This document shows, one piece after another, positions 44,101 through 54,100 of a stretch of DNA of 64,000 nt. The translations under genes were made by a program, and so were the position numbers. Position 1 is the first letter of the stretch. Each line of letters begins with the position of its first letter. Under the pieces are notes generated by a model, which did not search any database, was not told the DNA's origin, and was given only the letters and a program-made list of their open reading frames with translations. The DNA is from Nereocystis luetkeana (lineage: Eukaryota > Sar > Phaeophyceae > Laminariales > Laminariaceae): NCBI GenBank assembly GCA_031213475.1, contig JARUPZ010000037.1:1488001-1552000 (forward strand), read 5' to 3'.

Positions 44101-47100
44101 TTGGGTTCAGTTTTTATTATTAAATCTCCAAAATCAGGTGTAGGGTGACTTAGCAGTGACTTAATATTAATAGTGGCATAGGGCTCATCAAGCGAGCATC
44201 ATAGCCTCACAATAAAAACTGGTGTATCATACTCGTAGGTGCTACAATACAACATACCCCTCCGTAGCATGCCTATCAATAGTGCCGTGTCGGAGTGTAC
44301 GGCTACACAAATTTTATCCTTCGCGAGGAGAGCCCTACCCCACCGCACCCGAAAGACGTGCACCGGCCGTGAGCAGCCCGTTCGAAACGCTGCGAACGAG
44401 CACGAGCTACGTAAGGGGACCGAGCACGCACCAGTACTGTCACGATGAGACACGCATTCAGCCCGCGAGGCCAGGCCAGAGCTACGATTTTCAACTATTG
44501 ACGACAGGTGTCGGTCGGCAGGGGCAACCAGGCGGAGGAGGCTCACTTTGAAACCGCCCTTTTTCTAGCCTCGAGCTTGGTCTTTCGAGACAGCATGTCC
44601 GCTGCTTTGCTCTCCATGCCCTTGAAGGAAGAGCCTTCCTCGAAAGCTTCCACGTACTTGCCGATCTGTGTAGATGAGCGTCATCGCGGGAGCACACAAA
44701 ATTGAACCATTGCACCATCGAAACAAAGCAATCAAATAAAGGGAAAAGGCGCCGCAGCATGTCGCGTTAAGCGTTGTCAGGGTAACCGGAGAAAATATCG
44801 CCCGTCGCGTACGGCTTCTGTGTGAAAGTCAAGGGGCAGCGACAGAGAGGAAACCGTCTAAAGCGAGGCAAAAACTTTAACCTGAACCTGCCCGTTTGGT
44901 TACGCTATACGAACGGAACAGCCGCAAGCCGTGTCATAGAGAGGCTTCCTACATCTCCACCGGCAGAGTGTTTCCGTGAGCTCTACTCGTATGTGCGACT
45001 ATGGTCGGGATGACGCCCGCTGTTCTGTCGATGGTAGGGACATGATCGCTTTTGTTGTTTTTCTTACGTGTCCAGTCTTGACACTGACGATGTTGCCCAG
45101 CTCCAGCATGTCTCTGGCCAGCTTTGATCTGCAGTCGCTCGCCTCCTGAGCGCTGACCTGCACCGACCGACCACCGCCGCCACAAAAACGCCGCCACAAA
45201 AAACATGCGATAGAGGAACTGCTGGTTCACCGCATCGGCAACGGAGGAGCTTCGGATCTGTAGCTTCGGAGCTGTGGCGAGCTAGAGTGACGTTTGACAG
45301 CAGGAGCAAGCATCCAAAAAAAAACGCCAAAGCAATCTCCCATTGGCGAGGTGTACAACAAGCTGTATTGCTACTAGAAGTTGAATGAAGCACACAAGTT
45401 GTCCTGCTCTATACGTACAAGACTCAAGACAACCTACAGCAGTGCGATGGGAGAGGCCGAAAAAAGGAAGCGGACAAGTGGATGCCGCCTGCGTACACGG
45501 CCTCAAAACAAAACCACCGAGACACAGATGCACAGACGAAAAAAATGACAAGCCTACAGATCGAAAACCTCTAGCAGCACCACGGACCACGGCGTACAGC
45601 CAGGTATCAACTTCATCCATCGATAGTCCCGACGCATATGTGACTTACCTTGCGCAGGAGGCGTTCGACGACCAACGTGAGCTCCTTCTTCTGCGCGTCT
45701 CGATCCGCCTCTTTCATCTTAAATTCCTCTTCTTTTCTGTCCAGCTGCTTCTGAAGAGCTTCCGCCTACGAGACAGCAAAATAAGCGAAGAAGGCGAAAA
45801 GCGGGCATTGCATCGCATGAATCATCTCCCCGTATCGAACGCCTATTACTCTGCACCGGTATGTTTATTGGCGGAAATCGTTCCTGACGACTTCTGCCAC
45901 AGGTAAACGAACGCCGTCCGATCGCACCCCACCGCACCGCACCGCACCGCAACGCATCGCATGCCATTAGCGAAAGCGTTCTTGTCGACTACTCCTGCAG
46001 CAACGAAACGAATGGCGCGATCCCAGTCCACGCCTCGGCCAAACCAACCACCCCCACCCCTTCACCAACCCACCATTGACTCCATACTGCTTCGCTCGAG
46101 GTTCGCCCTGCTCAGCTCTCTCCTCAGCTGGTCCTCCACCGTTTTCGCCTCTCTCAACCTGGCATTCAACTTGTCCACGCTATCTGGTTGGGCACTACCC
46201 GAGCGCCCGTCGTTGCCCCCGTCTGCGCTCCCCCCGCCCCCCCCCGCCGGTCCCACCGTGTGCCCTCGGTCCTGCGCTTGGCACTGCCCTTGCTGAGCCT
46301 GCTGACCCGATCCTTGCTCTTCCGCCGCCGACGCCGCGGCGTGCGAAAAGCGACGCTGCAACGACTCGCCATGCCCCACACCATTCCCCAGACCTCCAGA
46401 GGAACCACTCCTCCCGAGCTTCGCTATAGGCTGAGCCTGGCCAGGCTTGCCGTGGTGGCTATCCCCGTCTGCCCCACTTAGGTCCACTTCCGCAGGGAGT
46501 CGCGACGGGGCGGCGGCGGCGGGGTCTCCCGCGCCGTAGCTAGAAGCCAGGCCTTGCACCGCGGAACCGTTAGAAGGCTTGAAGAAGTACGACTGGATCG
46601 TCTTCGTAGTGCCCGCCGTGCCCGCCATCGCCGCCGCTTGTCCGCCGCCTCTGCTGCTTCTGCCGCCGCTGGCCGGAGACAAGTCCCCTCCCTGCGCCGC
46701 GGTTGACCCTGGAGGGGCGGGCGTGGGCAAAGCCCCCGGCGTATCCGAGGAAGCGGGTTCCTGGAAACCTTGTCTATCTTTCGAAGGGTCTGATTGTTCT
46801 AAGCCCTGACCAGCTCGCTCGGATGTCTGGCGGGTCCCTGCAAAACATCGTCCGGACGGTCCAGGGAACGAAGGAGGGTGGGTTTGGTTTGGTTTGGTTT
46901 GGTAGGATTGGGTTTGGTTCGACTCGGTTCGGTTGGGCGTAGCAATCACATTATCGGGGAGAATGTTCTGAGGTCGGGACTATCGACTGTCAGCCATCAA
47001 CCCTTTTGGGGTCCCGATGTAGTCAGCTAGTCAGCTAGTGAGCTAGTGAACTAAAAAACGAGCGGCACGGTGGTATGAATGAACTGTCTGATGATAGGGC

Positions 47101-50100
47101 GAGCGTGTAGTAGCCGCATAAAACATCATCATCATGATATTTATCACCACCAACATCTTCATCACGCTGCGCGCCTGTCGTATATAAATATCTATACATC
47201 GCAGTTTGGACATATCTCCTAAGCCAGCCAGCAGCCCGGGCTATGAACTATGACTGCTTCGTGTGGCCGATAGTAAACTGCAGCCGCCATCTAGGATGGG
47301 CACTTCTTCCCTCTCAAGCTCCGAAGGGAAACATAGCCGGCCGACTTTCACCCGTCTCAAGAAAGCCCAGCCGGAGCTTCAACACCCGCTGCCAGCATAC
47401 GTTTTGACTGCAAGCCAGAAATTGCACTCGACGGAGGCGTGTTCTACGACTTGCCCCAGGTTCGACAAAACGGTTGAAACATACTCGACCCTATAACTCT
47501 AACCGTGACCCTTAACCCGGACCGCTGGGGAAATATGTCGGAATGAACCTGCAGTGAGGACTTTGCCTGCGCACTATAAACCACTTCGTGGAGGCCGGCT
47601 CAAGTATTACTATTGGTAGTGGCTCCACAGACAGACGGTCTCGCCGAAGCGCGCTTTTAGAGTCTCCTCCCACCTAATCTCCCGGGCGCCTGAGCATGCG
47701 CGGGGCTGCCCCCGCCCTCGGACCCACGAGAACGTCGCCGCGCATGACTCTGCCCGCCCTTCGCAGCGACCGCCCCTGCCCCTGCAGCCGCCCCTTGCTG
47801 CACCTGCCGATCTCCTTCCGATTGGGGGAGGCGGAACCGAGGTGGCGGTGGACGGGGGGGCGGCTCAAGCGTCCCTTCAGTGCGCGCGCGCTTCAGGTTG
47901 GAGTGTTCGTCCCCCAGACCCTTATTGCTGGAATGCCGAGCGTTGTTCCAATCTCGACTCTCCCCGGGGCTGGTGCTCAGGGTGCTAGGAGTTCCAGCGT
48001 TTTGCGGGTGGGGAGGGGGGCGGGGTGGGCTGAACCCGTCCCCTACCAACGCCTGATTTGGGAGAAGAGGCGAAAACGGCGGAGGACAGAGACCGAATAG
48101 AGGGCGCGCGTCGGCCGGGGGTGGAACGGGGCCGACCGTGGGACATGGGGGCATACGCGAACGCTAACGTTCGCACCCTCCGGGCCAAGACATGAACGGG
48201 CAGTGATTCATGTGCATAGCGAGACTTGAACCGTAGGCACAAACAGACCTACCGCAGCGTGCATACATAGTGTCCTCGACCGAGATATCAACCGACAGAA
48301 GCGTGATGGCGTGTCGAACAACAAACTACGACTACTCGTGCTACACCAGTGTTACTATTAATAGTACATGCCAAACAGGGATACTTGAATGCCCCGCTTG
48401 CCTTCCGTTTGCCACCACCACCATCGTCGTCCTTGGCAGGGTCTGTTTTGGGCTTGTTGCTCCCCCCCCCTCCCAGGCCGCGCGAGTTGGACTGCTGGGC
48501 CCCAGCACCGCCTGGCGAACCACGAGGCTTGGCGAAACCGATCGTCGACCTGTGAGCACGGAACGGACGTTCATGGAATCGGCGATGAAAACCGTGTGAT
48601 ATTTTTCTTCTTTTTTTGTTGTACGCAAGCTATCTATCTATATATATATACATATCTATCTGGCTGACACGGACGGACACCAAATATCCCAAAGCACACA
48701 GCACCTCTGGCTCAGGCACGTAGTGTTGAATGCGTCGTGAGTACATAGGAGGTACCAGGTATGGATGCGTGATGAGTACCTGGTAGGGCCTACCTGGCAA
48801 GGCTTACCGGGTACCAGGGATACATACCTACCTGGTACCATATACTGTTGTTGAGCCCAGTTGGCAAAAAAACAAAAGAGACGGGACACCAACTTCGCCT
48901 TGGTGCTTTACGCCTTGCCTGCTCTGCTTGCTTTCACTAAGGAATAGCTCCTATGCCACCCTACCCAGCAGTAGCCCGTAGTCTATACCAAGTCGCTGAT
49001 CGGTATCATAGTCGCCCGTAGCGAGTAGGTCACAGCAGCAGTACAAAGTGCTACGGCAGTACAACCAGTGCCGTATGTCCAACGCCGATTCGGTAGTATG
49101 CGGTGGAACTCCGTTGGGTTAGCTATCTCTGGTATACATGTGGCAGAACCCGAAATATCGCTCTGAGTTCAGCCAAGGTTTTTAGTTCGAGTTTTAGTTG
49201 CCACCGTATACTGGCGGTCTTGAGACTTGACAGCTCCGCGATCGATCGGCCGTGCACACCCACACTCCTCCACCTCTGTTATGTTTCCCTTCTCTTCTCT
49301 TTTTCTCCTCATCATCCTGTTCTGTTGGACGAGACCGATAATCAGCACTGGCCTGAGCGCCATTTTCTTTCAGGTGTTCTCCTGAGAACTGAAGCTTGCA
49401 CCACAACCAGTCGGTTCGACACCGGCTGACGGGCTTACCTCTGCGGCGGGCTACCTGATCTACCTCACGGGCAGCGCACACACGCCTACTGCGGGGGTTC
49501 CGTCAAGAGTCTTCCGTCCATGAGTTCCCCCTGTACTCCTGTAATACATGCATCCTGAATATGTACCAGGAACGGCGGTAGAGGGTGCCCTTGATCGAAT
49601 CGCAACTGTTACCCGTAATCTCGCACTCGTACACGATGGTTACTTGATCTCAGATCTCAGATCTCTGCACCAGCAGGTGGGATTTGTACCGCGAATTGGT
49701 CGCAGATCACAGATCGTACTTTCGCATCAGACTACTCGAAGTACATGCGACGCGAACTGGAAGTACTGCTGCCACGAAGGCCGCCCGGGCGGTTTAACCC
49801 TACCCTACTATTGTCATCCTGTCACCATGAATATTGTAAGTATACGTACATCACATTGAAATCATTTCTATCTGGGACACAAGGCCAAAGGCCCGCCTGC
49901 GGGTAAGGCCTGACCTGAGACCTGAGACAAAGCACGAGGTTACAGCAGAGGCCTCGTTCCGGGACTACTCGTATACCTGGTACCTGGTATACTGCTGTAC
50001 GAGCAAAGAAAGGCAGCTTCAGTCTCCTTGTACCATACACTCGTATGTGCTGTAGGTCTGATGCACCTGGTGCCTGGTACCAGGTGAGCAAAACGGTAAC

Positions 50101-50367
50101 AGCAAGACACGTTTGAAACGCAGCGAAGGCGGAATAGGGACCGCACTTGGTGCAGCAAGCAGCGTCTCAAGCAGTGTCTCACATGGAATTGCTGTTGTTG
50201 TCGCTTCCCCGGCTCCCGTCGTTCGGCGGCAGCGATCCACCGTCGCGAGACTCGCTCCCGGCCCCGATCATGCGCGCTTCCAAAAGGCTGAGCTTTCGCA
50301 GCGTCTTGGAGTCGTTATTCCCCATCACGGGAGGGAAGTTCTCGATCGGGATGCCCGAGAGCTCCAT
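32134..50367 (-). CDS. TLK: Tousled-like serine/threonine protein kinase, 16 exons
   Basis: My reconstruction, in transcription order on the minus strand (high to low): 50367-50183, 48549-48402, 48052-47674, 46837-46074, 45765-45649, 45157-45068, 44665-44547, 43540-43408, 42277-42168, 41565-41475, 40663-40589, 37865-37659, 36819-36709, 35108-35038, 34635-34509, 32325-32134. All phases agree and the sum is 2919 bp (972 residues plus TGA). TLKs are nuclear kinases that phosphorylate the histone chaperone ASF1 and support chromatin assembly at replication and repair; that role is family knowledge. The order of blocks matches animal TLK1/2: LLEAR motif, (K)TIQSYF motif, coiled coils with LG.(I/F)(V/T)(S/T)V, HIRELKR, kinase domain with HYDLKPGN and GTYWYLPPECF. 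Introns are large (up to 2.7 kb) and filled with repeats. Introns after exons 2 and 8 appear to use GC donors. The start (ATG at 50367) is inferred; the frame stays open up to about 50436. Exon 14's 5' edge may be 35105 instead of 35108. Confidence 0.9.
32395..32740 (-). repeat. Dispersed repeat A copy in TLK intron 15
   Basis: Reverse partial copy with TGTACTCGATCTCATGCATG, the GTCGGGTTTTCACCGACC core and CATTTCCAGAGACAGCAATG, ending next to a family P MITE. A poly-G tract (about 32373-32392) borders it on the left. Confidence 0.8.
32741..32847. mobile_element. Hairpin MITE family P copy with TTAA flanks
   Basis: TTAACCCTTTTAGAACTCCAG ... CTGCGGTCCTAAAAGGGTTAA. TTAA followed by CCC termini is the hallmark of piggyBac-type elements, whose transposase duplicates TTAA. 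It abuts a repeat A copy on one side and a poly-G tract on the other. Non-coding. Confidence 0.75.
33249..33372. repeat. 56-bp tandem duplication in TLK intron 15
   Basis: Two identical 56-bp units (33249-33304, 33305-33360), starting GGGAGTGCAATAGTGGAAAA, plus the beginning of a third. The identity indicates a very recent duplication. The region 32850-33250 has related GGAGGCGTGAAAA words. Confidence 0.9.
35607..35693. mobile_element. Hairpin MITE family P, degenerate copy
   Basis: CCCTTTAGTACCGCAGTCC ... CCCCAAAACGGGACTGCAGT with GGGGACAAACCAGTCAA inside. The right end is truncated. Lies in TLK intron 13. Confidence 0.7.
37020..37470. repeat. 110-bp tandem repeat with GGTACC palindromes in TLK intron 12
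   Basis: Units start with TACTCT(G/T)G(G/A)GGTACC at 37020, 37147, 37257 and 37367, with spacings of 127, 110 and 110 bp. Each contains TACCCGGGTACC-like palindromes, CATTTTGAT and CGGGTACCAGAGTATACACC. Some long open frames here read through the repeat into exon 12, so they overstate the coding region. Confidence 0.85.
38113..38225. mobile_element. Hairpin MITE family P copy in TLK intron 11
   Basis: TTAACCCTCTTCCCTTTTAG on the left, TAGTCCCCAAAACGAGACTG on the right, with TTGGGGACTAAC inside. Termini are diverged. Confidence 0.65.
39050..39159. mobile_element. TA-target MITE (family M), copy 5, diverged
   Basis: Degenerate copy (TTCCCCCGTTGCCATAATAA ... TTACTATGTCCCCCCGAAA), preceded and followed by TA. 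It shows that the family has been in this genome for some time. Confidence 0.75.
39237..39341. mobile_element. TA-target MITE (family M), copy 6
   Basis: 105 bp with intact TIRs. TA at 39235-39236 on the left and 39342-39343 on the right. The right TA is shared with copy 7. Confidence 0.95.
39344..39448. mobile_element. TA-target MITE (family M), copy 7, tandem with copy 6
   Basis: 105 bp, opposite orientation to copy 6 internally. Its right TA (39449-39450) is followed immediately by TTAATA, that is a TATTAATA octamer. It lies in TLK intron 11. Confidence 0.95.
39560..40180. repeat. GCT/CTG-rich low-complexity region in TLK intron 11
   Basis: Long stretch dominated by CTGCTG, GCTGCTGCAAGC and AGCGCTGCTGC words on the plus strand. 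It gives Ala- or Leu-rich open frames on both strands without domains. A poly-G tract (40298-40316) and short AGCGG(G/C)ATGATAA repeats (about 40365-40590) lead to exon 11. Confidence 0.75.
41337..41456. repeat. Perfect 60-bp tandem duplication beside TLK exon 10
   Basis: 41337-41396 and 41397-41456 are identical. Each contains GCAAGAACCGCCGCGGTACA and CCCATCCCATCCCATCCCAA. The pentamer run continues to 41473, directly at the exon 10 donor. An (ATC)n run lies at 41151-41198. Confidence 0.93.
42168..45765 (-). other. TLK: TLK exons 5-9: coiled-coil region
   Basis: Exon 5 (45765-45649): [20 protein letters not shown], a heptad-like helix. Exon 6 (45157-45068): [20 protein letters not shown], matching the RLRLGHFTTVRHG block of animal TLKs. 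Exon 7 (44665-44547): [18 protein letters not shown] and [11 protein letters not shown], matching the W.DG.AF block. Exon 8 (43540-43408): a Gly/Ala stretch, then [20 protein letters not shown]. Exon 9 (42277-42168): [19 protein letters not shown], very close to HIRELKRI.NED of animal TLKs, ending RPTLSGR. In animals this region mediates dimerisation and ASF1 or nuclear partner binding. A small open segment at 43314-43255 could be spliced in frame as well, but joining exon 8 to exon 9 directly matches the family better. Confidence 0.85.
42289..42551. repeat. (GGCAA)n pentanucleotide array in TLK intron 8
   Basis: About 50 copies of GGCAA/CAAGG with occasional GACAA variants, starting some 12 bp from the 3' splice site of exon 9. 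On the transcribed strand it is a (TTGCC)n pyrimidine-rich tract, so it forms the polypyrimidine region of that acceptor. Confidence 0.97.
46074..50367 (-). other. TLK: TLK exons 1-4: disordered N-terminal region
   Basis: Exon 1 (50367-50183) encodes [13 protein letters not shown] and [15 protein letters not shown], the LLEAR motif shared with animal TLKs. Exon 2 (48549-48402) is Gly/Asn-rich and ends KRK at a GC donor (AAG|GCAAGC). Exon 3 (48052-47674) starts after a strong polypyrimidine tract, is Pro/Arg-rich and has [10 protein letters not shown], a likely nuclear localisation signal. Exon 4 (46837-46074) contains [15 protein letters not shown], matching HKISDYFEY of animal TLKs and resembling a PCNA-binding (PIP) box lacking the Gln. 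It ends in the first coiled coil ([20 protein letters not shown]). Exon 1 ends in phase 2, exon 3 in phase 1, all compatible. Confidence 0.8.
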
Positions 50368-51126
50368 ATTCTCCGCGGCAGAGGCAGGACCGCCAGCGTC
50401 CCGACCTGGATCACTGCGCAGCGGTGCCCCTAACACGGAGCGATGTCTGGTTCGAGAGGACTGGGTGGCGCTCCCGCTGAGAGGCGGCTCGCACCGCCAA
50501 TCGCTGCTCCAAGCTCCAGCGCGCTATTTCGTACGTGTTGCGATGTGGACTGCAGGTCGGATGGCTCGGGCTCCACCTGCCGCAGTTTTATACCTTCCAC
50601 TGCGCCTTTGGACTGTCCAGAGCAATCGGGACACTCCCCGGGCTAACTCCGGGCGGTGGCGAAGGATCAGGGGGTGCCCTGAGCGTCAAGTTTGAGGGGA
50701 AGCGAGACAGCTCAGACAAACTTTAGACAGCAGCAGCGCTTGTATAAAAAGGCGCCACCTCTATCGGTGGATACCAATTTCTAGAAGGACACCAGCTACG
50801 AAGGGAACCGGCTGTGTCACTTAGCTGAGTCGAGCAACACACAAGCGCACGCTTCTCACCGGCACGAGGGATCAAATGCCCTTCTCTCCTGCGTGCGACT
50901 CGGCCGCAGGGAAAGATCGAAGTGTGGTGGAGTGAACGAAGCCCAAATTGAAATTTTGAAAAATGAGGGGTTTCGATATCCTGCTTGGCGCACCCGAGGA
51001 TGGGGCTTCATTTTCTATTTTGATGCGCGAGAGACTGCGTTGGCTGCTGTTTCCGCATGCTACACGTGCGTGGCGCACAGGTACTCGTGTTACCCCTTTT
51101 TCCTGCAGAGGTCCAGGCGTGTACGC
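50368..51126. promoter_or_regulatory. Bidirectional promoter region between TLK and the PX gene
   Basis: The two start codons (50367 minus and 51127 plus) are only 0.76 kb apart and point away from each other. A TATA-like TATAAAAA is at 50743-50750 on the plus strand, and GGTATAAAAC on the minus strand at 50585-50594. For the PX gene a 5'-UTR intron is likely: a CCCTTTTTCCTGCAG acceptor ends at about 51111, 16 bp before the ATG. No repeat of the families seen elsewhere lies here, in contrast to its surroundings. Confidence 0.55.
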
Positions 51127-54100
51127 ATGGAAGAACGCGAGGGAGCGGCACGAAGCGCCGATACTCCGAATGACCTCGCTCCGGTTATTGCGTCGGAGGA
51201 AATACCCTCTAAAAACGATTCCACCGCACCCACATCACCGACTGCTGTTTCCGCAGAGGGAAGAGAGCTCGGACTAGAGCTCTTAATTCCTCCCTCGCTG
51301 AGCCCATCACTACCGGCCCCTGCTTCTCTCCCTCAGGAAGACACCACTCGACCGCCCTTCACTTCACCATCCCAAACCTCTGTCTTGCGTTCGCAAGACT
51401 CGACAGCCCAGCCTCCTCAAGCGCCTTCTCTTGTAGAATCACTCAGTGGAAACCGTTCAAACGCATCGGCAACCGACAGCAGTCGGGAGCCAGAGTCTCC
51501 AAGCCTGCACCCTGTCCATCGTTCCACAGGCACAGGGCCAGACGTACCGCCGCTCGAGCCTCCACGATCCCGCACCCGCGTGCGTGCTCCTGTGGAGTCT
51601 TTGCCGCCCGCGTTCCCTCCGCCCTCGAGGAGGGCATCGGAGAGCGACGGCGATGGGAGCTCGAGTGCATCATCGCAATCGCCTCTGCCTCCTATTAATA
51701 GTGGCCCAGGGGTCGAGGATGAGGAGGGGGGAGAGTTGGACGTGAATGCAAGCAGTACGAGCGAGCTGGAGCTGTCGGTGCCGTCGCACAAGGAGCATCT
51801 CACGGCGGATGGACAACGGTAAGATGTGTGCTCGCTGGAGGTATCTATTAATAGTATCATATAAAGTCAGACCACGCACATAATTTTACTCGTGCAAGGA
51901 GCGTGAGAGTACGAGTTCCGAGAGCATCTTCATTTACGTATTATATTCGTAATGGTATTGACGTACAGGTACTTGTATTATACGAGTATTGTACCGCATG
52001 TTCTCATCCCATCCATTATCTTCGCACATCTTCTTCTCTCTCTCCTTCCAACTCGTAACTCAGATCCGGGGTCACATAGCAGGCTCTTCTCCCCCCTTCC
52101 CGCTACGGTACGTGCCTTCATTTTTATCGCGAGAAGATTTCAGCCTTTTCTTCCCTCGTCGACTCGCATCGAATTGTGCATACCCACGCTGCAAGGCGCT
52201 CTCAACAATCATGTAAAGGGTATTGACCCTGCCTGTAGGATGCGTCTGTAATAATACGATCTGTAAGATGCTATCGTTCCGCTGCAACCTGCAACCTAAC
52301 GTTTTTGGAAGGTTTCCCACGCCGGACACATCGCGATCTACTGTATCTACCTATCTATCTATCTATCTATATATCTGTCTACTGTAGATAATCTAGATCG
52401 TACCTTGCCGTCAAGAGATGTTGCGCAGGATCTGTACTACTGCTGTACAGGTCGAACCCAGGAAACATGCCCTGCAATATTAGATCATGCCGGTTTTATT
52501 GTTCCCGCCTGGCGGGCAGCCTGAGCCACTACTGCTGTAGATCGGACGGATGAGGAATTTATTTGCCCGGAAATAAAGTGGAAATGTATGGTCTGTGCCG
52601 GGTGCCGGGTGTGGAAGTTTTAGGCCTCTTCTTATGCAGTCGGAAACGTGGATTGAAAAAGCCGCTTTCCGATCGGTTATTTTTCCGACTGGATTGTGAA
52701 TCGCTACCCTTCTTATCGTCGGTCGGATCGAATATGCAGTTCTGTGTTTTTTCTGGAGGCGTTTGATGTAAGGGAGTGACTTTCAATAGATTGACGCAGC
52801 CGGAAGTCGGTTCGAAACTGCTTCGCCGTAGTGCACGTGGGGTCAGAGGTCTTAAGGCCTTCATCTTCCAGCAGCTGCGCCCAACCACACGTACATGCTG
52901 ATGCCTCGCTTCTTCCTCGAGCTGCCTGGTGTGAGCTTCACACGCAGGGGCCTTCTCCTCCATCTCGTCCTCGAGGCCATCGCGGCGCTGGATGTCTTCG
53001 AGAGTCGCCAAAGCTACAGCCAGCGCGGCAGTTGGCGACAGGTCATCGATACCGCGCACTGCGGCCATCGGCTTCCGTCACGGTGCTGCTGACAGGCGTA
53101 GACAAGGATATATCACGGATGTATCACGCTGACTTCGCGACGAGCAGCTGCAGAAGTGGCAGCTGCCAAGCCAGCGTCGCCGATGTTGCGGTGTGGGGTT
53201 GTGTTGTATGTAGTGTTGTGTGGGTGTGTGATACTCGTACGAGTACGATACGGCGAGACTTTCTAACTTTTCCGATGCATGCATCCAACTGGTGGGTTGG
53301 ACAAACAATCTCGGTTTTCTCGACTGTCTTGTCCAGTTGGAAATCATAGTCGAATAATCTTGGATTGAAAAGGCGCTTTTTCAACCGCACAAGAAAGCCA
53401 ATTTTTATCTCCGATCGGAAACCGGCTTTTTCAATCCATGTTTCCGACTGCATAAGAACTGGCCTTACGAGCGGTTGCTTCTCCCATCGAATCCATTAGG
53501 AGACTACATGACTATCAATATATCAAGTACAAGACTTTTGACGAGCAGAAGCAACTATTAACAGCCCTTTCCTTCAACTCTCCTGAAATTGCTGTATGTA
53601 CTCTCTCGCCACTTGTGGCAGACCCCTCCGGTTCTTCTCACGCTTCCTATTGAAGCCTGGCACAAACACGTCAAAGTTCAAGTTTCGGTTGATGTCTGGT
53701 ACCATATCATATCGTACGTACCTCAGCATACATGCCTGGTACTCGGCGTATAATGCGTACCTCATTTATATTTGTATTGTTATTTTTCCATGTTGGGTCT
53801 TGGAATCCTTGAATCCTACCCCTAGTTTCGCATGGTTGCATGGTGCATATATGGATGGTATGTGTTCGTTCTTTCTACCCGTCGACACCCAGCACAACCA
53901 GCGTCCGTCCTGATTTTTCAATCCTATATAGAGCGATACAAGCTCTGTGATCACAACACTACGCCACAGAGATACTACAGCAGTACATTGTTATGTTATG
54001 CAGCTAGCAGAGTAGACAATGCAATGCCACGCCATCGTACTCGATACTAAGCATGATACTCACATTCTATGAAATAGAGAAAACGAAACAAAGAAAAAAC

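Noticed and set aside
44530..44546. TGA directly after TLK exon 7 as the end of a shorter protein
   Set aside because: The TGA lies in the GTGAGC donor. Splicing there keeps the frame into exon 8 and the rest of the kinase.
45905..45960. (CGCAC)n run as a regulatory element of TLK
   Set aside because: A short simple repeat in an intron with no evidence of function.
46861..46940. GGTTTGGTTTGG run as a telomere-like repeat
   Set aside because: Too short, interrupted and located in a TLK intron.
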